A stretch of DNA of 64,000 nt from JABMMZ01 sp040386935 (GCA_040386935.1 JAZKEQ010000006.1:62001-126000); one strand, 5' to 3'. Shown: positions 16,780-25,344, numbered from the stretch's first letter. Notes: generated by a model not told the origin, from the sequence alone. Translations and numbers: made by a program.

Positions 16780-19700
16780 TCATAGCAAATATCTTCGTTT
16801 GTGGTTTTTGCCTATTTTTTCAATTATTGTTTTTAAGTTATTATGTTCAACACCTGTGGTGCTTTTTAACAATGTCAGCATACGCTCAGTAACAAATTTT
16901 TCAGTTGCAATATCAGCTAATATACTACCCGTAAAATAATGATCCATTTTCTTTGATTTAAGTTCTCCTAATAGATATGATAAAGTTTCTTCTGTAAAAT
17001 CCTCTAATTTTAGGTCATTCATTCTTCTTAAAATTATTTGACTTAATATTTTACGGTATTTAGATTTCGGATTATTAAACTCTGAAATAAATTCTTGACG
17101 TTTGTCTTTAGAGATATATGAAGTAATTACCATTGGCACCCTATTTGTAAACATCCATTCATCCCTCTTTGATTTAATATATTCATCAAACCATTCAAGC
17201 CACCAATTTATAGGGCCAATGTCGAAAATCAGATTGCTTTCATTGTCGTTATAAATAACCAAACAATCACATAAATAATATGCTAATTTTAAATTTTTGA
17301 GTTTCAAAAGCTGTACGAATAATTTTTCTTGACCAATCCAGTTTAATTTATCCATATGAGATAGTAACTCAAAGTTTTCCTTTTGTAGGTCTTTCGAGTC
17401 TAGTTTTAATAAATCTTCTAGAGCTTGATATACTGAAGTATGTTCTTTTGAAGTAGAAATAGAATAAAACAGCGCAGCTTTTAAAACTCCACTACTTTTA
17501 ATTATATTTTCCACTGCATATTTTTTTAAATCTCCTCTTTTTAAAAAAATATTATATAATGAACTTAATGCCCAATCTGAAATTTCACTTTTATTTTTTT
17601 TAACAATTGTGATTAAAGATTTTATGTGTTTAGGTTTGAAAATGGAATAATCAATATTGTCATCCTCTTTAGAAAAACTAAGTATAAAATAAATTTCTAC
17701 AACAACTTTATCTATCCCTGATGACAAAAGTTCTATACAAATCTGAAGCCCTTCATTATTATTGCAATCTCGTAAGTAGTGACACAAAACATCAAGTTGT
17801 ACTAGTTGTTCCTTAGGTTTTAAGTTTTTATTATAGAAGGCGGAAATAACTTTTGAAGGGCTGAAACCATACATTATATAACCTAATGCTGAATCAAAAC
17901 CGCCATATTCTTTTGTTATTCCAGTATCAAATTTCACTTGTACTTTTTTGCAAAGAACTAAAAGGCTAGGAATATCATCTTCTGTTACATACCTCTTAAT
18001 GCTTAGTCCTATTCTAGTACAAAAATTATAGTCATCACAAGAATTGACTAATAAATCAAATGCTTCTGTTTTGAAATTATCTCCAAGCAATTCTATCATA
18101 CAAGCAGCCGCTGCCCCACCCAACATATTACCCTTATTAATTATTTGCGTCAGCGTGTTGACATGTGACTCTGCTAGAGGTAAGCTGTGGCTTATTTTAT
18201 CTCCAATTTGACTTTGCCATACAAAATCTTTAGAAGTTGCAGTTTCAATTTCATTTAAAAGACGCTCAACAATTTCTTCTGTATTTTCTTCTAAATACTT
18301 TATAGCAGATAATGCTAACTCAAAGTCTATATCTATAACGGTATTTAAAAACTTTTCAGCATTCTCTTTTTTTAATAAACTTAAACAGAGAAATAGTGCC
18401 TGATCCCAACGTCTGAAACTTAGTTTTTTCGTTAGAATATTATTATTTTCCACAAAGAGTTCTGAAAGTCGTTTTGCTGCCAAATATTCTGTTACAGATT
18501 GGTGGAAAAAGCAAATTCTTTCATTAATAATAGGGATCAGAAAATCTTGACTTACCATCCAGTTTATTATATCTAAACTTGTGATAGTGGTATTTGGAGT
18601 TTTCTTTAATTCTAAATCAATGTGTCGTTTTAATATTTCTATTTTAAATGCTTCCTCACCATTGTCAAGAGCTTCCATAGCAACTATAGATAATGAATCT
18701 AAAAGATTAATGTTGACATTAAATCGGTCATTAAGTCTTTTATTTATTAAGTTTACTAAACTCAGGTAGATTTTCTGAGGGTTAGTTTCAGCTTCAATTT
18801 CGAATTTATTCTCAAATATGAGTTTATAGAAAAAAGGTTTTTGCAATAAAGCTATTATTTCATTTCTAAACAAACCTTTTAGTTCGATTTGATTTTGTGA
18901 TAAGCTTGTTTTAATAAAATCTTCTTCAATAGAATCTAGGTTAAATCCTGGAAACTCTAAATCTTCCAATCCATCAATAGTTCGAGATGAAATTACTATT
19001 GATAAATTATATTTTTCCAATAGGTTTGAAAAATCAGAATTCCAAGTTTTTGACTCAATGTATTCCTTTGGAATTTCATTGAAAGCATCTAGATATAATT
19101 TAACTTTTAGGGTTGAGCACAAAAGTGCAAAATTTATTCTCGTTGGAATGTTTTGCTCAATTAATTTGACAAGATTGCCTTCGTAAAGTTTTAAGTCTAC
19201 ATAAATCGGAACTATAGTTTCATTGATTCTTATTGAATCATCAATGCAATCTTTACTTAATTTTTTTGATAGTCTAGCTATACTAGCTTTAAGTGAATAA
19301 CTTTTACCTCCTCCTGGTAGTCCTATGAGAATAATTTTATCCGGCCCTTTATCAAGTAGTTCTTCAATTGCTGCTTCATAAAATCGAAAATTAAATTTTC
19401 CTTTTTTGTTATCTTCAATTGGATGCACAACAAGTGGAAGATGTAATTTGGAAGTTTCAAAACTAAAATACTTTGCTGAATGCCTGTTTAAACTAAGTAT
19501 AAATTCTGAATTTAAAATAGATGTTGGACTAGTTGTATTCGTTTCGGGAATTTTTAAATCATCTAAGAGCTTAAGGATTGGAGAGTGATCTCTTTTTCCA
19601 TTTGGTTTTGGAATTGTTTGGTAATCTATTAAGTGGATTCCAAAATTTCTACGCCAATAATCTTTTTCCTGTTCACCAATATCAGACATAATTGCATAAT

Positions 19701-20379
19701 GATCTCTTGCCCCTCCTTTGTACGTATTAATTAATAAATCTTTCAAATACAAGAAATCAGGATCCCTCAACCCAAATCCAATATATACTATCGGCCTACT
19801 TAGCATAAGAGCTTTTGTGGTTTCCATTGCATGAAGAAGTTCACCTCCTGTATTTAAAGCCCTGTATTGCTCTCTTGTTAATATAATACTATCGGAATTT
19901 TCTGCATCTCCATGAAGCTTAAAAAGAAAGTTGTTTGCTCTTGCACCCACTATTTCAGCTGTTTCTGTTAGCTGTGTATTTATGACAGTTCGAAAATACG
20001 TACCATGCTTCCATTTTTGAAAGCTTAATTCTAATAACTTATCATAGTTTGTAGTTATGTAGCAGGTTGGACCCAATTCTACAATTTTATTATGAATATC
20101 GTGGGGAGTTGCGGTTCCTAGACGGCTTACTTTTCTAATGAATTGTGCAAAGTGCGGTTTAGTTAACTTGTCAAAACCATAACTTGCAGCTTGTAAAAGA
20201 TCTCCTCTTTTTAATTCTTGCTCTGTTAAGGTTGCATCCAAGCCACTTTCCTTTATAAAATCTATAAGTTCTTGAATTAAACCAGTCCAAGATGGTAGTC
20301 CTGACCAAAGAGAGACTCCTGAACCTATAAATATGACAGTATCTTCTTGTCTGAGTGTTTTTTTTAAATTTTCAATCAT
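16780..20379 (-). CDS. SIR2-NACHT/STAND antiphage-type protein (Avs-like)
   Basis: A 1199-residue protein of three parts. (1) An N-terminal SIR2-like NADase domain, about residues 1-275: FIGSGVSLWSGLPSW nucleotide loop, TTNYD (109-113), LHGD with the catalytic-type His at 156, and IGFGLRDPDF (200-209). (2) A NACHT/STAND P-loop NTPase: Walker A GLPGGGKS (353-360), Walker B KLYLDAFNEI (about 427-436), and ISSRT (463-467). (3) A long C-terminal region of helical repeats. This matches SIR2-STAND defence proteins such as Avs5, in which the C-terminus senses a phage protein and the SIR2 domain depletes NAD. Activity and trigger here are inferred. The gene is more AT-rich than its neighbours and stands alone. 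Confidence 0.85.
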   Translation of the reverse strand: MIENLKKTLRQEDTVIFIGSGVSLWSGLPSWTGLIQELIDFIKESGLDATLTEQELKRGDLLQAASYGFDKLTKPHFAQFIRKVSRLGTATPHDIHNKIVELGPTCYITTNYDKLLELSFQKWKHGTYFRTVINTQLTETAEIVGARANNFLFKLHGDAENSDSIILTREQYRALNTGGELLHAMETTKALMLSRPIVYIGFGLRDPDFLYLKDLLINTYKGGARDHYAIMSDIGEQEKDYWRRNFGIHLIDYQTIPKPNGKRDHSPILKLLDDLKIPETNTTSPTSILNSEFILSLNRHSAKYFSFETSKLHLPLVVHPIEDNKKGKFNFRFYEAAIEELLDKGPDKIILIGLPGGGKSYSLKASIARLSKKLSKDCIDDSIRINETIVPIYVDLKLYEGNLVKLIEQNIPTRINFALLCSTLKVKLYLDAFNEIPKEYIESKTWNSDFSNLLEKYNLSIVISSRTIDGLEDLEFPGFNLDSIEEDFIKTSLSQNQIELKGLFRNEIIALLQKPFFYKLIFENKFEIEAETNPQKIYLSLVNLINKRLNDRFNVNINLLDSLSIVAMEALDNGEEAFKIEILKRHIDLELKKTPNTTITSLDIINWMVSQDFLIPIINERICFFHQSVTEYLAAKRLSELFVENNNILTKKLSFRRWDQALFLCLSLLKKENAEKFLNTVIDIDFELALSAIKYLEENTEEIVERLLNEIETATSKDFVWQSQIGDKISHSLPLAESHVNTLTQIINKGNMLGGAAAACMIELLGDNFKTEAFDLLVNSCDDYNFCTRIGLSIKRYVTEDDIPSLLVLCKKVQVKFDTGITKEYGGFDSALGYIMYGFSPSKVISAFYNKNLKPKEQLVQLDVLCHYLRDCNNNEGLQICIELLSSGIDKVVVEIYFILSFSKEDDNIDYSIFKPKHIKSLITIVKKNKSEISDWALSSLYNIFLKRGDLKKYAVENIIKSSGVLKAALFYSISTSKEHTSVYQALEDLLKLDSKDLQKENFELLSHMDKLNWIGQEKLFVQLLKLKNLKLAYYLCDCLVIYNDNESNLIFDIGPINWWLEWFDEYIKSKRDEWMFTNRVPMVITSYISKDKRQEFISEFNNPKSKYRKILSQIILRRMNDLKLEDFTEETLSYLLGELKSKKMDHYFTGSILADIATEKFVTERMLTLLKSTTGVEHNNLKTIIEKIGKNHKRRYLL

Positions 20380-20479
20380 ATAAATAAGTTTGTGTTAAAT
20401 GAAATTACTAAAAACTAGCACATGATTTCATTCAAACTAAGGTGGAAATATCTTTGTTGAATTTTATTTTCAGAATCCC

Positions 20480-20512
20480 CGCAATATACCCAAAATCCCC
20501 ATTATCCCAATT
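20480..20512. repeat. 33-nt repeat, copy 1, upstream of the SIR2-NACHT gene
   Basis: Thirty-three bases beginning CGCAATATACCCAAAATC match 34815-34847 with two differences. It lies 100 bases upstream of the SIR2-NACHT start. On the minus strand it ends in TATATTGCG, a motif seen ahead of several other genes in the region. Confidence 0.75.
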
Positions 20513-20543
20513 TTTCTACAAAAAACCTGCAAGCACTAAACAT

Positions 20544-20921
20544 CTATTTTATTGCAACTAGGGGCAATTTGATAAAGTTTCTCTGCTATTTTATTGCGCT
20601 AGGCCCTTATTTGGTAAACCTTAGCAGCTATTTGGGAGTGGTGAGGGGTGTTAAGGAAAGGCCGTTCCCTTTCCCGGTAATTGCGAGGGCTTATATTTTT
20701 TTCAAAACAGTCACTATTGTTGGCTTAGTAGTCAATTACATTAGTAAGGAAGTAAGTATTGTTAGCATGGTCGTCAAAAATGTTAGCAAGGAACTCACTC
20801 TTGTTAGCATGGTAGTCACTATTGTTGGCATGGGAGTCAGTTAGGTTGGTAGGGTAGTCAATAATGGTGGCAGGGTCGTCAATATTGTTGGCGTGGTAGT
20901 AAAAAATGTTTGCCAAACACA
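20544..20921. repeat. 21-bp periodic repeat array
   Basis: Contiguous 21-base units. Nine units from 20712 to 20900 share the consensus CAnTATTGTTGGCATGGTAGT (for example, units at 20796, 20817 and 20880). Eight weaker units from 20544 keep the same 21-base phase, with pairs such as 20544 and 20586 nearly alike, and a degenerate unit follows at 20901. Open frames on both strands within it read as 7-residue repeats, but none has a credible start or function. A 21-base period equals two DNA turns, so units face the same side. It ends just before the HTH gene at 20968. Confidence 0.8.
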
Positions 20922-20967
20922 ATATTATGCAAAATAGTGGTTGTATAATGAACTAACTCTACTGATT

Positions 20968-21348
20968 ATGATAGGATTTTATGTAAAAGAATTTATGCGA
21001 ATGAAAGGCCATTCTAAGCCCCGTGTGTTCACCCTTCGCAAATTAGAAATTGGGCAAACGGCTGCCTACAACATTATGTTTAACAGGGCCAAAGAAATTA
21101 AACTCAAAGACCTGGAGACCCTGTGCATGTACCTGAACTGCACCCCTAACGACATACTGAACTATACCCCCGATAACCGTGTGCTACACAAGGGGCATGA
21201 GCTATTCAAACTGATGAAAAACCCTAATCCGCAATATCCGGCAGGATGGATGGTGGCCCTGGGCCCCGAAAAACTACTGGAAGCCAGCGATTACCTGCGC
21301 CAACTGGCCATGAAACAAAATGAGGAAAACGAGAAGAAGGAGAGGTGA
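20968..21348 (+). CDS. HTH (Cro/C1-like) regulator
   Basis: A 126-residue protein, the only plus-strand gene in the 13.6-43.4 kb region. The HTH spans about residues 20-65: EIGQTAAYNIMFNRAKEIKL then DLETLCMYLNCTPNDILNY, which is the ending typical of XRE-family regulators with a helix-turn-helix followed by 'NCTPxDIL'. An acidic-lysine tail follows. The ATG at 20968 is preferred to an upstream TTG at 20941. It lies immediately downstream of the 21-bp repeat array, which may be its operator array (inference). Confidence 0.8.
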   Translation: MIGFYVKEFMRMKGHSKPRVFTLRKLEIGQTAAYNIMFNRAKEIKLKDLETLCMYLNCTPNDILNYTPDNRVLHKGHELFKLMKNPNPQYPAGWMVALGPEKLLEASDYLRQLAMKQNEENEKKER

Positions 21349-21352
21349 GGGG

Positions 21353-21393
21353 GCGCTGTTAGTCCCGAAACATCGTGAACAGCTTATACAATT
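21353..21393. repeat. Palindromic intergenic element, left arm only
   Basis: GCGCTGTTAGTCCCGAAAC and then ATCGTGAACAGCTTATAC match the left module of the element with a few changes. The core and right module are absent. It follows the HTH stop codon by a few bases. Confidence 0.6.
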
Positions 21394-21430
21394 ACAATTG
21401 AAGCACAAAGTTCCATGTCTGAATATATTT

Positions 21431-22024
21431 TTATCCGGCTTCGCCTCGCCAAAAGTCAGATATTCTATCGCCATTTATACTAAAATAATAAACTACAGAT
21501 GATTCATGGCACCATTCAACATAAAATACATTGACGATAATAAGTCGAAATCTACAATTTTTTTTTTCGAATGAAATAGAAATATTGTCTTTGCATGGTT
21601 TTGGATCTTTACCCATTGAGGAATCAATATTAAAATTATATTCTTTTTCAAATTCTCTAGTTTTGACAAACTGGTCTTTATTTATGTCCTTAATAAATTT
21701 GTCAAGGAGCTTTGGTGTAATGTCAAAACTATAGAAAGTGTCCTCGCCATTAGAATAATGAACTTTTCTTATTGAGTCGATTTGATGAAATAAGCTAGCT
21801 TGAATTTTTTTGTCCTTTAATTTTAAAAAGTCTAATGCTGTTTTGTTACAGGGTATGCTAACTATTTGAGGATCTTCCGTAGGTACCAAATGTTCTTCAT
21901 TATGGGTTTTACTAGAGTCAGTAGTTAATTTAATTGTGTCTGAGGCAACAGGAGCTTCTGTTTTTTGATTGTTGGTACAACCAATTTGAAGAAATATTGA
22001 CGCTATAATTATTAATTGACGCAT
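21431..22024 (-). CDS. Lipoprotein of unknown function
   Basis: A 197-residue protein with a lipoprotein signal (QLIIIASIFLQIGC, Cys at about 16). A low-complexity Ser/Thr/Asp-rich linker follows, then a globular domain with four Cys residues (SIPCNK, KPCKDN, KKNCRF, VEWCHES). The C-terminal half is beta-rich (RLIIVNVFYVEW, SVVYYFSING). No family was recognised. A palindromic element lies immediately upstream (22035-22145), with a TATGTTTG box about 60 bases from the start. Confidence 0.7.
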   Translation of the reverse strand: MRQLIIIASIFLQIGCTNNQKTEAPVASDTIKLTTDSSKTHNEEHLVPTEDPQIVSIPCNKTALDFLKLKDKKIQASLFHQIDSIRKVHYSNGEDTFYSFDITPKLLDKFIKDINKDQFVKTREFEKEYNFNIDSSMGKDPKPCKDNISISFEKKNCRFRLIIVNVFYVEWCHESSVVYYFSINGDRISDFWRGEAG

Positions 22025-22034
22025 ACTCGTTTTA

Positions 22035-22145
22035 TTACAGCTGTTTGTACGAAACTTCGGGAACAGCTTATACTACTCCAAACATAAGTAATTATTTTTC
22101 ACTTTTATGTTTCTTGTTACCGCACGGGTAGGGTATTAAAATTCG
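22035..22145. repeat. Palindromic intergenic element
   Basis: The left module (CTGTTTGTACGAAACTTCGG) and core are well kept. The right module is degenerate and runs into the next stop codon. The core carries TATGTTTG on the minus strand, in the direction of the lipoprotein gene that starts at 22024. Confidence 0.75.
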
Positions 22146-22556
22146 TTAGTCCTGTCCTAAAAAATCGAATTTACCTGTAAGTTTATTTATATAGCCAAAT
22201 TGACTATTGTTGTATGTAATAGCAATAATCTGTTTGTTCTTGTTATAACTGTCTGTTTCAAAAACAAAGTAAACTATTACTGGTCTTTGTACTCTATATG
22301 CTTCAATTTTTGCATCAACAACAGGGTCTGTTTTCCATAGCTGATTCCCATTTGTGTCAATTGCTGTTATGTAAATTCTTGCAGTGTCTATGATAAATTT
22401 AACACCTGTTGTACTGTCAATTAAGGTGTCTTTTTGAATATTGCTTTTTAGTGTAGAGCGCCCAACATATTGCCCCTTAGCTATTGTCGGAATTAACAAT
22501 ATAAATAGGAGACTCACTAATGCAATTGTATATCGAATTGGGTTATGTCTTTTCAT
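22146..22556 (-). CDS. Small secreted or membrane-anchored protein
   Basis: A 136-residue protein with an N-terminal hydrophobic segment (YTIALVSLLFILLIPTIAKG, probably a signal peptide) and a beta-rich mature domain (GVKFIIDTARIYITAIDTNG, then VYFVFETDSYNKNKQIIAIT). The ATG at 22556 was chosen because an upstream reading would translate the adjacent intergenic element. No family was recognised. Confidence 0.6.
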   Translation of the reverse strand: MKRHNPIRYTIALVSLLFILLIPTIAKGQYVGRSTLKSNIQKDTLIDSTTGVKFIIDTARIYITAIDTNGNQLWKTDPVVDAKIEAYRVQRPVIVYFVFETDSYNKNKQIIAITYNNSQFGYINKLTGKFDFLGQD

Positions 22557-22571
22557 AAGGGCTATTTTTGT

Positions 22572-22626
22572 TTTTGCCGCTGTTGGTGTTTTGTGCTCAG
22601 CTTGAGGGTTGGTCACCAACAGCTTT
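22572..22626. repeat. Palindromic intergenic element, solo variant hairpin
   Basis: Only the left module is present, in the subtype-2 form: GCTGTTGGTG pairs perfectly with CACCAACAGC over a 27-base loop. Core and right module are absent. It lies between the genes at 22146 and 22690. Confidence 0.7.
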
Positions 22627-22689
22627 TAAATGGTCAGGGTTATGTGCATTCGGTATAAGTTTTCCTACTATTTTTGATTCCATGGGTTT

Positions 22690-22959
22690 TTAGGCTTCCA
22701 ATGCTATAATTTTTTCAGCAATATTCAAACTATGTTCCATATTGCTCGACAGGCCCATTCTATCTGTTACTACTAAGTCAAGAAATTTAGCTATTTCTGT
22801 TTTGGTAGCACCTTTTATTTTCAACTGATAAACTTGAGGTAAATAGCCGTAGTATTCATCTCTCGCATTTTTTTTATCATCGTTCACTCCTATCGGATCC
22901 CAATCATTCCAAAGGATTTCATCAATTAATTTATAAAGTTTAGAGTTTTTAGTAATCAT
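22690..22959 (-). CDS. DUF1871-like small protein (possible immunity protein)
   Basis: An 89-residue acidic protein. Its order is LIDEILWNDWDPIGVNDD, then RDEYYGYLPQVYQL, then TEIAKFLDLVV and MGL, which matches the DUF1871 pattern (WDPIGV, DEYxxY, a helical middle, 'MG'). Members of this family are often found among immunity proteins of polymorphic toxin loci, but no toxin gene is adjacent here. A role in immunity is inferred only. Confidence 0.65.
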   Translation of the reverse strand: MITKNSKLYKLIDEILWNDWDPIGVNDDKKNARDEYYGYLPQVYQLKIKGATKTEIAKFLDLVVTDRMGLSSNMEHSLNIAEKIIALEA

Positions 22960-22969
22960 TTTATTCGAT

Positions 22970-23076
22970 TGTTTTACACTACTCCAAACTTAAGTATTTA
23001 TTTTTCACTTTTGTATTTCTTGTTACCGTATGGGTAGGGTATTATTGTTCCCGAAGGTTCAGGACCAACATTGATG
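22970..23076. repeat. Palindromic intergenic element, left module truncated
   Basis: The core and the right module (TGTTCCCGAAGGTTCAGGAC, then CAACATTG) are intact; the left module is lost. The minus-strand TAAGTTTG lies about 30 bases from the start at 22959. Confidence 0.75.
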
Positions 23077-23089
23077 AATATGCCATTTG

Positions 23090-23662
23090 TCAGCGAGTGT
23101 TTTTTAGAGTCTCATCGCACTTATCAAAAATTATTTTACTTTTCACAAATGGAATTTCGCATTGGTAAACAGTGTCTCGTTCTTCAGTAATTTCAACTTT
23201 TTTGATGAAAATAGGTATAAAGCCATATTCACTCAGTTCATATTTCATGAGCGGTCCACCTGCAAACCCTTGGTCGCGTTGGTATTCTATTTTATACTTA
23301 TTGATGTTCCATTTGTTTTCAACAGTTAGTGAACCTGATAATACATCCATTACCATAAAAAAACTAAGTATAAGGAAAAGTAGTCCGGAAATTATAGCCG
23401 CTGAAATGATTTTTGGTGTTTTTGCCTCAATTTGTCTTGAATATAATGCGTAAGCACTACCTAGCCCCATAAGCCCTAATAATGGATAAACCCATGAGGC
23501 GATATATGAATAACCAAATAAGATGGGAGAGAACAAAATAAGCGATATTATTAAAGTGTACACTATCGTTTTTTTTGTCGACATATAGTCGAACGCCAGT
23601 CCTAATAATGGGAAGGCAAATAGGATAAAAAGTTGTTTTCCATGTTCAAATAACCAAATCAT
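23090..23662 (-). CDS. Multi-pass membrane protein of unknown function
   Basis: A 190-residue protein with about four membrane segments in the first 110 residues (LFILFAFPLLGLAFDYM, IVYTLIISLILFSPILFGY, VYPLLGLMGLGSAYALY, ISAAIISGLLFLILSFFM). A soluble beta-rich tail follows (KYKIEYQRDQGFAGGPLM, YQCEIPFVKSKIIF). No family was recognised. It is flanked on both sides by copies of the intergenic element. Confidence 0.65.
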   Translation of the reverse strand: MIWLFEHGKQLFILFAFPLLGLAFDYMSTKKTIVYTLIISLILFSPILFGYSYIASWVYPLLGLMGLGSAYALYSRQIEAKTPKIISAAIISGLLFLILSFFMVMDVLSGSLTVENKWNINKYKIEYQRDQGFAGGPLMKYELSEYGFIPIFIKKVEITEERDTVYQCEIPFVKSKIIFDKCDETLKNTR

Positions 23663-23681
23663 TGTTGTGTAATATTAAATG

Positions 23682-23797
23682 TTTTGTCGCTGCCAGTCTC
23701 GAAACTTAGGGAACAGCATATACTACTCCAAACATAAGTATTTATTTTTCAATTTTGAATTATTGTCCCCGAAGGTATGTTATCAATAATGGCGAAA
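23682..23797. repeat. Palindromic intergenic element
   Basis: A full-length but diverged copy: left module TGTCGCTGCCAGTCTCGAAAC, less its last base, then TTAGGGAACAGC; core with minus-strand TATGTTTG; right module GTCCCCGAAGGTATGTTATC then AATAATGGCG. It lies upstream of the membrane protein gene at 23662. Confidence 0.8.
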
Positions 23798-23831
23798 TCA
23801 CCCGGCCTAACGTGTAGCCCTTGTTATGCTC

Positions 23832-24428
23832 TTATTTTTCTGTCATTCTACCCAATCTGTTAATTTTTATAGTCTTAACAAAGTGATTGAATGTATCCAT
23901 TATCATTTCTTTAGCACCTATTCTTTCTCGATAATCTACATGGTCAAAAGCGATAGTATTATTATTAATTATATTTTTATTAATTGTATAAGCTCTACCA
24001 TTATCATACATGGTGGATATGCCAATGTAGTAGGTGTCTATTAATTTTGATGTTGAATCGTGTGTACAAAGAAACATTTGCTCGGACGTACTGGTATTTG
24101 CCAATATGGTGACTGTTATCCCTTTTCCCGGCTTCATATTAACCTTGTTTGCCATTGTTATTCTTCTTTCCTTTACAGTATCAAGAATACCGGGATAATA
24201 TTTGTCATAATCAAAATTGACTACACCTTCTTCCGGTAGGTTTTCAACTCCGCCATTTACAAATGAGGGTTGCCCGTTCAATGGTTTTTTTGTTGAGTCG
24301 AGATTAATAAGTTGACTTTTTTTTAATGATTCAATTTGTGAGGAATCATTGCTATTAATTGAGCGGTCATTACTTATGTTACATCCCATGAGTAGGAGGA
24401 GAGGAGCTAAGATATAGAGTGTTTTCAT
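23832..24428 (-). CDS. Lipoprotein of unknown function
   Basis: A 198-residue lipoprotein (signal LYILAPLLLLMGC, Cys at about 16). A Ser/Asn-rich linker precedes a beta-sandwich-like domain (KGITVTILANTSTSEQ, TYYIGISTMYDNGRAY). Its stop codon is followed within 20 bases by a GCATAAC...GTTAGGC pair discussed in the findings. No family was recognised. Confidence 0.65.
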   Translation of the reverse strand: MKTLYILAPLLLLMGCNISNDRSINSNDSSQIESLKKSQLINLDSTKKPLNGQPSFVNGGVENLPEEGVVNFDYDKYYPGILDTVKERRITMANKVNMKPGKGITVTILANTSTSEQMFLCTHDSTSKLIDTYYIGISTMYDNGRAYTINKNIINNNTIAFDHVDYRERIGAKEMIMDTFNHFVKTIKINRLGRMTEK

Positions 24429-24473
24429 GGTTTAATTATTGTTGCTGAAGTTTAGTGGCTAATAATAGCTTAA

Positions 24474-25046
24474 TTAACCGCTGATGAATCTTCCATTAAA
24501 GCCGAGTTCATATTTATTGTCACTGAAGTCTAATAAGCTAATGTAAGTGTCGTGCATTACAAATGCTTCTTGCTCATTGTTCTCATCGGTATTTACGATG
24601 ATATCTCTCAGCCCCTCTGACCAAATTATTTCTCCTGTATGGCTGAGTCGGGTTACTGTTAACTCGCCATGTGTGAATAGCCCATTGTCTGCTTTATAAA
24701 TACCAAAGCAAACTGCCATATCTACTTCGGTTATCCAATTGAGGGCCAGGTCAGGCAGTGATAAGCTGAATACATTAACACCACAGCAAACAAAAATGGC
24801 ATTACCGGCTATAACAGCTGATTGCTCGTGTATTGTGGTACCACCGGATGCACATATAAGCGCACTTTTATAAAGTTGATTGTCTTCAAAAATTTTAATA
24901 GCATGTTTACTGCCCTTTCCTTCATTGGCTTTATAAACCAAGTCATAATTGGAATTGTTATCTGCCGAATTGTTTCCCAATGTTTCGACATCTGATAATT
25001 CAATTACATATTTGTCAAAGTTTAATATCAATTTGAATTTGTCCAT
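24474..25046 (-). CDS. Hypothetical soluble protein, beta-propeller-like repeats
   Basis: A 190-residue protein starting at the ATG at 25046 (MDKFKLILNFDKYVIEL). Repeating strand blocks (TIHEQSAVIAGNAIFVCC, NVFSLSLPDLALNWITEVD, VTRLSHTGEIIWSEGLRDII, AFVMHDTYISLLDFSDN) look like PQQ- or WD-type blades, too few for a complete propeller. No signal peptide. No function is assigned. Upstream is an internally deleted copy of the intergenic element. Confidence 0.6.
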   Translation of the reverse strand: MDKFKLILNFDKYVIELSDVETLGNNSADNNSNYDLVYKANEGKGSKHAIKIFEDNQLYKSALICASGGTTIHEQSAVIAGNAIFVCCGVNVFSLSLPDLALNWITEVDMAVCFGIYKADNGLFTHGELTVTRLSHTGEIIWSEGLRDIIVNTDENNEQEAFVMHDTYISLLDFSDNKYELGFNGRFISG

Positions 25047-25076
25047 TTTGCTAGCTTGCAATTTATGAATATTTTT

Positions 25077-25133
25077 TATCGCTATTGGTGTTTTTTACCC
25101 ATTCTTGCAAAATTTCTGGGCCAACAATGGCGA
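25077..25133. repeat. Palindromic intergenic element, internally deleted copy
   Basis: CGCTATTGGTG at the left and GGGCCAACAATGGCG at the right keep the inverted ends; the core is missing. It resembles the short copy at 13945-13998. It is followed 34 bases later by a complete copy (25167-25326). Confidence 0.7.
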
Positions 25134-25166
25134 TATTACTCAAAAAAAATGAATAAGCTTTCAGAA

Positions 25167-25326
25167 TTTTTTGCCGCTGTTTGTGTTTTTGTGCCTTGCC
25201 TGTGTGTTGGTCACCAACAGCACTTACCACCTCAAACATAAGTATTTATTTTTCAATTTTGTGTTTCTTGTAACCGTATGGGTAGGGTCGTATTGTTCCC
25301 GAAGGTTCGGGACCAATAATGGTTGA
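25167..25326. repeat. Palindromic intergenic element, subtype-2 left arm
   Basis: A complete copy whose left module is the variant hairpin (GCTGTTTGTG ... TCACCAACAGC). The core carries minus-strand TATGTTTG, and the right module is TGTTCCCGAAGGTTCGGGAC then CAATAATGG. It lies downstream of the metalloprotease gene, between it and the 24474 gene. Confidence 0.8.
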
Positions 25327-25344
25327 AATTTCTTAAACACTCAC

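Noticed and set aside
20544..20921. CRISPR array
   Set aside because: The 21-base units are contiguous with no unique spacers and no cas genes lie nearby.
20569..20922. Open frames on both strands inside the 21-bp array (about 90 and 65 residues)
   Set aside because: They are produced by the 21-base period, which keeps any frame open as a 7-residue repeat. Both strands are equally open and neither has a credible start region.
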